From Cryptomeria japonica (lineage: Eukaryota; Streptophyta; Pinopsida; Cupressales; Cupressaceae), in NCBI RefSeq assembly GCF_030272615.1, contig NC_081409.1, forward strand, positions 646,072,468 through 646,136,467: a stretch of 64,000 nucleotides of DNA, in the 5' to 3' direction. The position numbers were made by a program, and so were the translations under genes. The notes under the pieces were generated by a model. The model was given only the letters and a program-made list of their open reading frames with translations. It was not told where the DNA came from and did no database searches. Below are positions 11,756 through 22,071 of this stretch, one piece after another. The stretch's first letter is position 1; every line of letters begins with the position of its first letter.

Positions 11756-13354
11756 TGTAGTGTTGTAAATTGTACACCCTTGCTAGGGTGGTATAATTTC
11801 ACACTTAGGTTAGCACCCACATTAGTGTGTCTTGCATCTTGCATTTCTCATTCCCCTTTAAGCATTTAATTAATTAATTTAATTAAATCTAAGTTCATGT
11901 CTCATCACTTTACACATTACAAAGTTGGGCCCTTTACCCTAAGTGTGCCCCTTTTCATCTTATTCCTCCAATGAATCATTCAATCATAAACCCTAATTAT
12001 GTCTTATTTTGATCGTATAGGTCCGATTTTGCATATTAAAACATCTTGAAATTAGTTGTAACTTTGGGATGCACTCTAATATCATCATATCTAATGACCG
12101 CAAAAATTTGGTGAAAAGTTGGTCAGACCATGGTAGGAATGCACATGGTCCACGACTTTTTTCTTGAAATTTTGGCAGCACAATCCTATAATATAACAAT
12201 GATTAACCCCAAAATATCAGTGGGAAATTCAAATCCTAGGTCGGCCTAAACATGAAATTAAGATCTAGGGTTTCATATTTAAGATCTCTCTTTCTTTATT
12301 TGAAGGGGTATTCTCCTAAGAATTTAAGAGCAGGTTTTTGGAGCATTAGAGCCTTCTTTGCAGCGAAAGAGTAGATCTTTGAAGTCTTCAAAAACATTCA
12401 ACATTCATCCATCAAACATTCATCAAGCATCATTTTATCAATTGGGGGCTTTGCGAAGATGTAGAAGAACAATAGGAGATCACCGACTGACGATTGGCTT
12501 GTATCTCTCCCTTGGGGTTGGGTATGGTTTCATGTTGTTTCATGTCTTTCATTTCTTTGCATAAGCTTCATTTTGATTTCAATTCATGCTTTAGATCACT
12601 TTACATTTTGGATTTAAAGCATTTACTTTGTCAATTATAAGCAATCAGGGTTTACTCTTTAGGGTTGCTCTAGGTTGTTTACTTTCATTATTAGGATCTT
12701 GCACACACACAAGGTTCTTGCACACACTTTTTCAGTACATTATCAACTATTCGTGGAGGTGGAAATCACCAACATAGGGGTTTCACTAATACAAAACCCT
12801 ATATAGCCATCCCAAACCTTCCCTTTTCAGTTGCAGGGCATCCAGAGGTAGTTTCAAATCTAGAAAAGGCATTAACACCACCCAAACATCTCAGAAGTGC
12901 AAAAATATGTCAAGGATAGGGGTGTGGCACCCTGGTCTTTCCCAGGAAAGTGGTGTGGCACCATGGTCCTTCCCTCTATCAGCAAGACTTGATAGAATAG
13001 TGCTTTGTAGATCTCAGAATCCCTCTTGTTAGTTGCAGCTCTAGAAATGCAGAATCAATATAGTGGTGTGGCTCCCTGGTCCAGGACTTTTCTTCTCAGA
13101 TTTCAGACATAGGTACACCTCTGATTTTGCCTTTGGATCTATACTTTTCAGTAGTGTGTCAGTTGTTCTTTGATCTGCATTCCTCTCTCTCATTTACAAC
13201 AAAGGAATAGAAAACCTAAGAGGTAATCTACAAATATCTCTTTCTCATAAGAAGTACCGGACGTGTGTTACCTCCCTAGACTCTTTCGTATTTGATGAGT
13301 GCGCATGAGAGTGGGATTAGGGTTTCCATACTTAGTCTCACATTTTCCCCTACA
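11756..13354 (+). repeat. 5' LTR of gypsy 1 (about 1.6 kb)
   Basis: Starts TGTAGTGTTGTAAATTG and ends near CCCCTACA at about 13354, just before TTTAGTGAACCTGATG, which aligns with the presumed primer-binding position of gypsy 2 (TTTTGGTGAACCC). The 3' boundary is uncertain by several bases. The LTR holds three copies of GTGTGGCWCC(A/C)TGGTC near 12920, 12952 and 13065. A stretch near 12107-12185 with GTTGGTCAGACCATGG also appears in the leader of gypsy 2 (26938-26960). The 68-codon frame at 12358-12564 is treated as chance. Confidence 0.65.
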
Positions 13355-13552
13355 CCTCTTTAGTGAACCTGATGTGAATCCAATTTCATTTGCATTGCAT
13401 TGCATTGTTAGATCTAGATCCAGTTTATTTTATTTTCTTTCAAAACATTAAAGAAAAAAAATAGGAACAAAGAAAAAAAGAAAAAAGAGAGATAGGTTTC
13501 TTTCATTGTCCTTGCATTGTGTGTTTAAGTTTCATGCAATTTTCATTTCAAA
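13355..13552 (+). other. Gypsy 1 primer-binding region and leader
   Basis: TAGTGAACCTGATGTG at 13361-13376 occupies the primer-binding place; I cannot assign a tRNA. Then comes an A-rich purine stretch (13440-13495) before the first gag ATG at 13553. No gene. Confidence 0.4.
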
Positions 13553-14216
13553 ATGTTAAATTTTTATTCGCAATATGTTCATGCTTTTGATGATCTATGC
13601 AATTTTGTTGATTATGATTTTAGTAAGGATGAATTTGATGAAGCTCTAGATGAGTTTTTGAACCCTAAGCCTTCTAAACCCTCATTTTGCCAAAAATTAA
13701 TCAACCTTGTTACTATGCCATTCCGTGGTGATGAGAAAGATAAGTTTAATGACTCCTCTCATGGATACATTCCTATCAACTCCTCCACTAGATCTAGCAA
13801 CATAGTTGATTCCCATGATTCCCTCTATGATGTTATGTCTCCTTTTGAATCCAAAGATAAGCCTTTCAATCAATATGATCATGCTTTATTGGATGATGCC
13901 CTTGATGACTTTATGCCTTTGTCTAAACTTTTTTTTTAAAAAAAACATCTAAAAAGTTAATAAATATGATCAATGTGACTAAACATAGCAAGCCCCTTTT
14001 GTTGTCCAAGGTGCTTGTCCTTCTCCAAGTTCACCTGTTCCTAATCAACCTCTTTTCAGAGTTCAAGGTGGATATAGTCATGATTCCTTTAGCACTCCAA
14101 ACAAACCTAGCATTACGGTTCAAGGAAGGAATCCCACTAAGATTCCTTATAGCTATGCTAGACAAATAAGTAAGGAGAGTTATAATGCAGTTTCCCATAA
14201 CTATAACACAAGAAAC
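13553..14216 (+). pseudogene. Gypsy 1 gag N-terminal region, interrupted
   Basis: ATG at 13553 opens 128 codons of acidic, Asp/Phe-rich sequence (DDLCNFVDYDFSKDEFDEAL near the start). A stop at 13939 in a poly-T run suggests slippage. After a shift, a second frame runs from about 13995 to 14216 with PSPSSPVPNQPLF and ends in NYNTRN at the gypsy 2 junction. That second frame continues without a break at 50053 if one copy of the gypsy 2 target site is removed. I see no CCHC knuckle or canonical capsid domain in this part. Confidence 0.55.
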
Positions 14217-14263
14217 TGTAGTGTCATAAAATTGAGACCCTAGCAATTTATGACTGCATTAGG
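14217..14263 (+). repeat. Gypsy 2 5' LTR, first 47 bp
   Basis: Matches 31614-31660 with about five differences. It breaks at GGTCCTCAC and continues as copia B gag (GCACTGATAG). The next LTR segment present is 26028-26224, so about 840 bp of this LTR are missing. Confidence 0.75.
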
Positions 14264-16943
14264 GTCCTCACGCACTGATAGCAGACAACATTCATATCAA
14301 AAAGTGCATTAAATGGATTTCTACTTTCATAACTCATAGGGGGCTTATTGATTGATCTACAGTCAGTCATTCTATGCCCAAATTTGTTACATCGATAATA
14401 GTAACCATGAAAGTTTAAAACATATCGGTTAGGTAGCCTTGGTCTTGAATGGGACTGCCTCATCGAGGGTCCTCCCTTCATGTTGTTGAATCTGGTGAAA
14501 CCTTCATGATCAACCCTTGCATTTCTCCTTGGATCTGCATGTTGATACATGAAGTGTGGCCTCTGGTTCATTTCTATATATCAATTTGACTGGCAATTTC
14601 CAACAACATCTGCATATGTCCTTTTACCGGTATCCTTTCCTACAGTGAAATTCTTCTTTTCTTAACCTTCAAAAGAAGATGTGAACTTTATTTATTTTCC
14701 TAATTTATCTTTGTGGGTTGAACTTTGACCTCCTTCAAAGCCTAAACTACCAGAGTCTTTGGATTGCTTCTATTTACTCAACATCTTGTCTAAGGCCTCG
14801 GTGCTGCCTTCATATTTGCTCCTTATTTTTATTTCTTCCTTACTTTCTTCAAACTCCTTTATGAGCTTTACTATCTCTTCTTCCAACTCTTGATGCTCCA
14901 TTTCCTTCTTTGTTAGATCAGTGGATGTAGCTTCACATATCCTCTTAGTCTCCTGCAGCTGCAATTTCAAGTTAGATATAACTTGACTAGACTCATCCAG
15001 GGATTGCTTCAAGAGATCTTGTTCATCTCCTGCAACAAGCTTGACCTTTTTGAGTTCTCTTCTTATTTTTCTCAGTTCCTCACGAGCACTATAATTTCCC
15101 CTTCCAAGTCAACTTCAGCCTCAATATCCTCCTCTTCCTCATCTTTATCAACTGGTTCACCAAGTGCCATGAAGAGATTGGGTTTTCTGTCATTCTCATG
15201 GTAATCATCTTCTAATGCATTGTATTCATCTGTTGTATCATCCTCAATAGTATATAGAGTGTTCTGATTCAAGTAGCTTCTCCTTCCTTGTCGATAGTCA
15301 TTTCTTTCTTTATCTTTGCCAGCAAATTTTTTGAACTCTCTTGACTCATCTCCACTAGTTTCTTTGTGAGAACAATTAGTAGCAAAGTGACCAACCTTCC
15401 CACAATTGAAACATTTAAATGGTAGCTTTCCTTTATACCGATCAAATCTTCTTTTGAGCTTCCTGACAAAGTTTTCTACTTTTGTATCAGAATCTTCACT
15501 GGATTCTTTATGAGTAGCTGCTTCTTTCCCCTTTTTGGTGATGTTGAATGTTGCTTCTCTCCTTAAGGAAGTGCCACCGGTTGTTCTCATCTCATAGGTT
15601 ATCAGTAAGCCAAATAACTCATCCATTTTAAAGGTATTCAGGTCCTTGGCTTCTTCTATGGTAGACACCTTCGTATCTTAGTTGGGTATGAGAGATCTAA
15701 GTACCTTCTTGACAAGAGTCTCATCTGCAATCTCTTCACCAATTCCTCTGATGGTGTTCACAATTTCATCAAATCTATGAAGATAATCTGCAACCTTTTC
15801 ATCATCTTTCATCTTGATGCTTTCAAGTTGGCCCTTAGTGCTTGCAACTTGGCCTCTTTGACTTTTGCATCTCCTTTAAACAACCTCTGCAATTTATCCC
15901 AAGTCTCCTTGTTGGAATTCTACAATCATATGAGAATAGTTGATGTTGTCATTGATGGCAACAAACTGGCAACCAACTTGCAATAGGTTTCTACATGCAC
16001 TAGCAGGCGCTTACACCGGCATCCAGTTTACACTGGAAATGAAGCATATCGGCACTCAGGCCGACATGGGATAAAGTTTTGTTTATTGTAATATAATTAT
16101 CTTTTGTAAGCCAACTTGGTATATTGTAAAAGACTCATATATGTATGAGATCTTATAGATCATTTTGTAATGAGAGATATGTATGGTAGAAGATAGTTGT
16201 TTAGTGGCAGCAAAGGTTTTTTGGTTAAGGTATCTATCTGAGCTTAAACTGGTACCGAATCTGGCATTAGAGATGTTATTTTGAGAAGTACATTGTATTG
16301 GATTTAATTATCCATTTTGTAGTCAGTGAGAATCTTCATTGAGCAGTGAGCTCTAGGCTATTGGCCTCCCTGCATGTTCAGGCCCTTTATTGTAAGTAGT
16401 ATTTATTCATTGGCTAGTAAGTAAATATTGTGGGTCATGAACCCACCAATGTTTTTTCCCACACCAAGTTTCCTCATTCAAATATCTTGTGTTATGGTGT
16501 GTTTCTATTTTGTCTCTGTTAATTGTGTTTACTGCATTAATTCTTGTTTTCCGGTACACTATTTTGGGTTGCAAAGTTATAAATAAGTTTAAATATTCAT
16601 TCAACTGGTTAGACATTGATTCACACCCCCCCCCCCTCTCACTATCTTTGGGACTATCATTGAATCTAACACTCCTTTGCTGAAACATAGTGCATGACTT
16701 TGACAAACTCGTTATCTCACAACCCCCTCAAGATAGCATGTTTGGCCTTTGCATTATTATCATATTCCTTTTTGGCATCCGGATCAGTGGGAGGAACACT
16801 AAGACCAACATAACCATTCTTGATAGACATCCACACATCAAAACCTAGAGAGGAAATGTAGGTCTCCATTCTTCTTCTCTAGAAGGCATAATTAGAATCA
16901 TAAACATGGGGGCTTTAGAGGAAGTAGACTCATTTCTTTCCAT
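14264..16943 (-). pseudogene. Copia B second copy: gag, truncated and split by a solo LTR
   Basis: The start ATG is at about 16943 on the minus strand, near the primer-binding site. The gag frame runs leftwards, is split by the solo LTR at 15910-16671 and resumes. It contains an intact knuckle CFNCGKVGHFATNC near 15420-15370, an acidic DEEEEDIEAEVDLEGE segment near 15130, a coiled-coil beginning LDESSQVISNL near 15000, the ALDKML-type motif near 14785, and a second knuckle-like CNKFGHRMTDC near 14370. It ends abruptly at 14264. The gag with coiled coil is typical of the SIRE/Maximus lineage. Stops and shifts lie near 14572, 14770 and 15670. Confidence 0.8.
15910..16671 (+). repeat. Solo LTR of the copia D family (762 bp) with CTCCT duplication
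   Basis: Starts TGTTGGAATTC and ends GAATCTAACA. It is flanked by CTCCT at 15905-15909 and 16672-16676. The uninterrupted site is seen in the sister copy at about 24060-24070 (GTCTCCTTTGCTGAAAC), which confirms the insertion point. The sequence aligns with 2540-3329. No internal sequence remains, so the full element was reduced by LTR-LTR recombination. Confidence 0.92.
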
Positions 16944-16995
16944 TATGTTCAAAGTCCAAAATCTACCCAAGGTCTAATGATAACCAGGAACCTAG

Positions 16996-17008
16996 GCTCT
17001 GATATCAA
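16996..17008 (-). other. Primer-binding site of copia B second copy
   Basis: GCTCTGATATCAA on the plus strand, that is TTGATATCAGAGC on the element strand. It differs from the iMet-type TGGTATCAGAGC by one transition. It adjoins the LTR ending at 17010. Confidence 0.75.
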
Positions 17009-17009
17009 T

Positions 17010-18680
17010 TATTGAACACAGAGTACCACTGAGAGGGGGGAGTGAATCAGTGGTTCCTAAACTATTTGATTTGCAAAACAACTTTAGAATACTAGTTAAT
17101 AGCTTAAGCACTAAAACAATCAAACTGGTAAAGAAAGAAGGAAAGCCAAATAGATCAATCACACAAATGCAACTCATAGCACCAGATGTATGAGGAAAAT
17201 CCAATGTGGGAAAAACCTCAGTGAGAAAAGTTTATGGAGACTATTGCTCCAATCCAGCCTCACAGCTAAAACACTGAATTACAAAGATTTAAGGCACCAA
17301 CCCAAGGAGCACCAACCCCCTCTATTTTAGGGCACCAACCCAAGGAGAACCAACCCCTGCACCAAGCTCCAACTTGGTGATGTATATTGAAATAAAATTT
17401 AAATACAGTTAAGGCTTCTTGTTGCAAATGAATTTTGCAACTCTTGATTAAATATTCTACTGTCGGTTGAAGTCTATTCTCCTCCATTGAATCTCATACT
17501 ATCGGTTGTGACATTTCTCTCTCTGATTCTTGGCTTCTTTTATCTCTCTCTCTCTCACATAGTCTCACGACTCACTATGTCACACTTGGATGTTGCCTTC
17601 TCTGCCACACCTTGTCGATTTAGCTTAACTGTGAAACTACAGTTATATCGGTACTTAATCACTGCCAGTTTAACCCTCTCATCGGTATGCTTTCTCACTT
17701 ACTCTGTAACTTTCTTAGAATTCATTTTAAGGCTAACAATTCTTCTTTGCAATTAATCTCTCTTTTCTCTTCTTCTTTTCTGTGGCATCATCTTGCTCTG
17801 TCTTGAGCTCATCTATTTATCATCATGATTTTCCACCAAGAATACATTCAAACACTAACCAATTAGGTTTTCCTTTACCTGACATAATCTTCATGAGATC
17901 TGATCCAACCTATCTTGGATCGACCACCTATACTCCAGGGATGCATCTATACACGGTTTCCATTATCCAATGTATACTTGCTAAGGATGGCAATCATATA
18001 TAAGATTTCCTTCCTTGAAATCTATTGACTAATAAAACACTTCAATTGTTTCCTTTTCGAGGTTTTCTTGCAATTGTATTTCCTTTGCATTGATCTAGGC
18101 ACCAACTACTCCCTGATCTTCCTTTATCATTCTTTCTTACTTGAGCCACATTAGTCAGTTACAATCCCATGATTTGTGGTTTTTTCATTTATGTCGACTA
18201 ACAATTTCACCAACCGTGTCAATGGTGACTTTATCAACCTCTGCATATTTACCACCTTAGCTCCACATGGAATCACCATGGTCAATCACATAGCTCACCG
18301 ACATATAGTCAATCCATACTTGAACATTCAACAAACTCGTACCGATACTCACCTTTACTGGTGAGGGCTTCTTCTTCTGCTAACCGATAGTGCACACTAT
18401 ACCAGTAACACATCTTCACCTCCAGTGATTTGTGATAACTTTAACATTCTGCCTCTTCATCATAAATAGGCAGCCAATCTCCAGATTGGTTTATTCCTCT
18501 ACCGGTTACCACTCAACATACTTATCACACACACAACCTTCATCTCAGTTTCTACCTTACCGGTAAACCTTTCTTATGTTTGCTTACTCTCATGTGTATT
18601 ACCATCATATAGGTCACTTCTTCTTTCTTGTTGGTGACCTTGCCAAACCGGTTGATATCAATGACAACTTAATACCAACA
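17010..18680 (-). repeat. Middle LTR of the copia B array (1671 bp)
   Basis: On the element strand it starts TGTTGGTATTAAG at 18680 and ends at 17010 with the terminal G of TG mutated on the plus strand (TATTGAAC instead of TGTTGAAC). It aligns over its whole length with 24402-26027. It contains two copies of the GGGTTGGT-CTCCTTGGG minisatellite (17290-17358), where the other LTR has one, and a GATAAATAG TATA-like box on the minus strand near 17813-17822. The small frames inside are not genes. Confidence 0.85.
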
Positions 18681-18850
18681 ATCTCCCCCTTTGGAATTGA
18701 TGTCAACTTATCGCAAGACACTCATATTGGTACATTTCCCCCCCTTTGACACAATGACAATGGGTACTATACACTCCCCCTTTGATCCATACTAAGCTCC
18801 CCCTTAGATCGCTATCAACTCCCCCTGAACCACATAAAGTCATCCTAGAC
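18681..18850 (-). other. Copia B multiple polypurine tracts
   Basis: The plus strand shows CTCCCCCTTTGG at 18683, CCCCCCCTTTGACA at 18739, CTCCCCCTTTGATCC at 18774, CTCCCCCTTAGATC at 18799 and CTCCCCCTGAACC at 18820: five purine tracts on the element strand in 150 bases. Only the first abuts the LTR. Confidence 0.75.
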
Positions 18851-21800
18851 AAATGACACAACTCCCAACTTGTGTCAGAGGTACTCAAAAGTGCTTATCG
18901 GTAATAGTCCTCCAATAGGGACATAATCCATCCTTACCTCCTATCCTTCAACCTTCTCTCTGAGAAAATGATACTTGATAGCAATGTGCTTTCTTTTGGA
19001 ATGCATTACTAGATTCTTTGCTATGTTGATTGCACTCGAATTGTCACACTAGATGAGAATAGGATTAGTGATGTCCACCTATATGTATTTGAGAATCTTC
19101 TTCATCCAAAGCACCTGAGAGCAACATGTAGCAGTAGCAATGTATTCAGCTTCCGTAGTAGATAGAGAGACCGAGTCATGCTTCTTGCTATTCTATGAGA
19201 CCACCCAATCACCTAGAAATAATGCACCACCACTTGTGCTCTTTCGATCATCAATGCAACCTCCCCAATCAGCATCAGTGTATACTTCCAAGATAAAATC
19301 TCCTTGTTTAGGATACCACAATCCATAGTTGAGCATCCCTTGTAGGTAGCTAAAGATTCTGCTAACAAAATTCATATGTGACTGCTTAGGTGTAGCTTGG
19401 AATCTTGCCACCGTGCATACTTCCTGAACTATATCTGGTCTTGAAGGAGTTAGATACAGTAGACTGCCAATCATGGATCTGTATAGAGTCTGATCCACCA
19501 CCGATGATTCATCATTCTTTCTCAATTTACTGTCGATCACCATGGGGGTACTTACCGGTTTACAATATTCTAGTTGGAATTTCTTCAGCAACTCATTTGC
19601 ATACTTTATTTATGAGATAAATATTCCTTTATCTTGTTGTAATATCTACAAACCTAGGTAGTAATTCAATTCACTAGGCATTGACATCTCAAACTTTGAC
19701 TGCATTTGATCAGCAAATTCTTTGTAGAGGGTGTCCTTGTTGTGTCCTTGTTGCCTCCAAAGATAATGTCATCTACATAGTTTATCACAATGATCATGTG
19801 GTTCCCATCTTGCTTTATGTTCAAATTGCTATCAACACTTCCTTTTTTGAATCCCTGCTCCTTCAAGTACTGGTCTAATCTTGATTACTATTCTCTAGGA
19901 GCTTTCTTTAGACCATACAAGCCCTTCTTCATTCGTCAGACAAATGTCTCATCATCATGTAGTAGAAACCCTTCCGGTTGCTCCATGTACACTTCTTCTT
20001 CCAAATGTCCATTTAGGAAGGTAGATTTTACATCCATTTGGTATACTTTATAACCCTTGTAGGCAGAGTAGGATAGAAACATTCTAATTGCTTCTAATCT
20101 AGCCATTGGTGCAAATGTTTCTTCAAAGTCAATCCCCTCTACCTGAGAGTATCCTTCACACACTAGTCTAGCTTTATGTCTAACAATATTACTTTCTTCA
20201 TTCATCTTATTCCGGTAGACCCATTTTGTGCCAATGATGTTCTTGTCTCCTAGTCTAGGGACTAATTCCCAAGTCTTGTTCTTCTCAATCTGTTGTAGTT
20301 CTTCTTCCATGGCATCCATCCATTCTAGTCTTTTGCTTGCCTCATTGAATGTTTTGGTTTCAAATTTATTCATGAGGTAGAGGTTGACTTGTTTATCATT
20401 CTGGGCAAGTCTTCTCCTATTCTGCACACCATCACTCTTATTTTCGAGAATATTCTCTTCTGGGTGATTCAGTTGTACATACCGATTGGGGGCTTTCTTG
20501 GATGCTTCCTCTTGTTCAATGTTTGACTGAGCTTCATCATCTTCATCACCGGAGTTATCATACCAATTTATCTATGGTTGACATCCTTTGTGCATATCAT
20601 CATCAACTTTTACATGCATGCTCTCAATGACTCTTCTTAGTTTTTTGTTGTAGCATTTGTAGGCCTTATTGTTTGATGAGTAACCAAGGAAGATTCCTTC
20701 ATCACTCATGGAGTCAAAAATTCCTAGACCATACATATCTTTCTTGATAAAGCACTTTCTTCCAAATACTTTTAAGTATTTGATAGATAGCTTCTGGTCA
20801 TACCACAACTCATAAGGTAGCATTTTGTTGTTTGTTCTTAATTGAACCTGGTTCAAAGTATATGCGATAGTATGAACAACTTCCTTCCAATATCTATCTA
20901 GAAAAATGGCCTCATTTAACATGGTTTTGGCCATCTCCTTGACTGCCCTATTCTTCCTTTCTACCACACCATTTTGTTGTGGTGTCCAAGGAGATGAGTA
21001 TTGCCTTTTAATTCCATGCTTTTAACAATAATCTTCAAACTCATTTGAAGTAAACTCTCCACCTCGGTCTGATCTTAGGAATTTTAACCTACACCCACTT
21101 TCTTTCTCCACCATCTTTTTAAAGATCTTGAATCTCTCAAATGCTTATGATTTTTCTTCCAGGAAGGTGACCCATATCATTCATGTGTAATCATCAATGA
21201 AGAGCATAAAGTATCTTTCACCTACAAGTGCTCTTGTCCTAGTTGGACCACATAGATCCGTATGCACAATTTCAAGTGGTCTTGAAGTGTTGTGCTCTTT
21301 TGTCCTGAAGCTCACTTTAGTTTTCTTACCTTTTACACATTCATCACAAAATATGCTTACTGGTTTGATGATGGGTGGAATATTCCTCACACACCCCTTT
21401 CTGCTTACTGCAACTAGGTTATCAAAATTTATGTGACCTAATATTCGGTGCCACAACCAACTTTCATCTACTTGTCCTAACATACATTGGGACTCATAGT
21501 GCTCCTTCAAATTGTAAACATTTCCATTTGTTCTCTTTCCTTCTGCCACAACTTGACCAGTACTATCTTTCTTTATCTGGCAACCGGTCTAGTCAAAGGT
21601 AAATTTGTAACATTTGTCACACATGTGACTCACACTCAACATATTGTGCCTAAGGCCTTCCACATAATATACATAATGTGCCTTCAATTTTCCATCAATA
21701 CTTAGAGTGCTTTTTCCCTTTATTTTGATGGAAGAGTTGTCTCCAAACCTTCTTGAACCACCATTCCAGTCTTCCAGTTTGATGAATTTCCTTTTGTCAT

Positions 21801-21990
21801 CAGTCATGTGGTTTGAGAAACCACTATCTACAACCCATAGATTTTCCCTTTCTGCATGTAAGGCAGTCTGTACTACGAGACTTGATTCTACCTTTTCCTT
21901 TTCTTTCTCAATCCCTACTAGTTTGGTTTCCTTCTTCTTTTCAGCTACTATATTGTGCTTAGATTCAGTTACCAGTTCTTGACAGTTATA
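18851..21990 (-). pseudogene. Copia B pol: protease, integrase, RT, RNase H
   Basis: Read leftward on the minus strand. Protease with VVDSG near 21820. Pre-integrase with NMLSVSHMCD near 21640, HINFDN and a CDEC-GKKTK motif near 21330. Integrase core with HTDLCGP (21260), FIDDYT (21190), SDRGGEF (21060) and PQQNGVVERKNR (20960). RT with [12 protein letters not shown] (20225), [25 protein letters not shown] (split here as [11 protein letters not shown], 20035) and INYVDDIIFGG (19780). RNase H with TDADWGGCIDDRKSTSGGA (19265) and a RNase H C-terminal tail near 18880. Breaks include stops near 19192, 19620, 19935, 20571 and 21181. All four catalytic regions are recognisable, so this is a decayed but otherwise full Ty1/copia pol. 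Confidence 0.9.
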
Positions 21991-22071
21991 GAATTTTACA
22001 TCTTCATATAAGGGAACATCCTTAAAACTATTTTGTGATACCAGTTTATTCTTCCAACATTCAAAATTCTT

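Larger units (their letters stand above)
11756..14216 (+). mobile_element. Gypsy element 1, left part
   Basis: LTR, leader and gag start of a forward Ty3/gypsy element. It begins TGTAGTGTTG at 11756 inside the copia A pre-integrase region. It is interrupted at 14216 by gypsy 2 and continues at 50048 or 50053 through protease to the RT start at 52050, where the LARD element interrupts it again. The evidence for continuity is the same reading frame and matching gypsy polyprotein order on both sides of the 35.8-kb insertion. Confidence 0.75.

Noticed and set aside
12358-12564. 68-codon frame in gypsy 1 LTR
   Set aside because: Short, inside an LTR, no similarity to retroelement or host proteins that I know.
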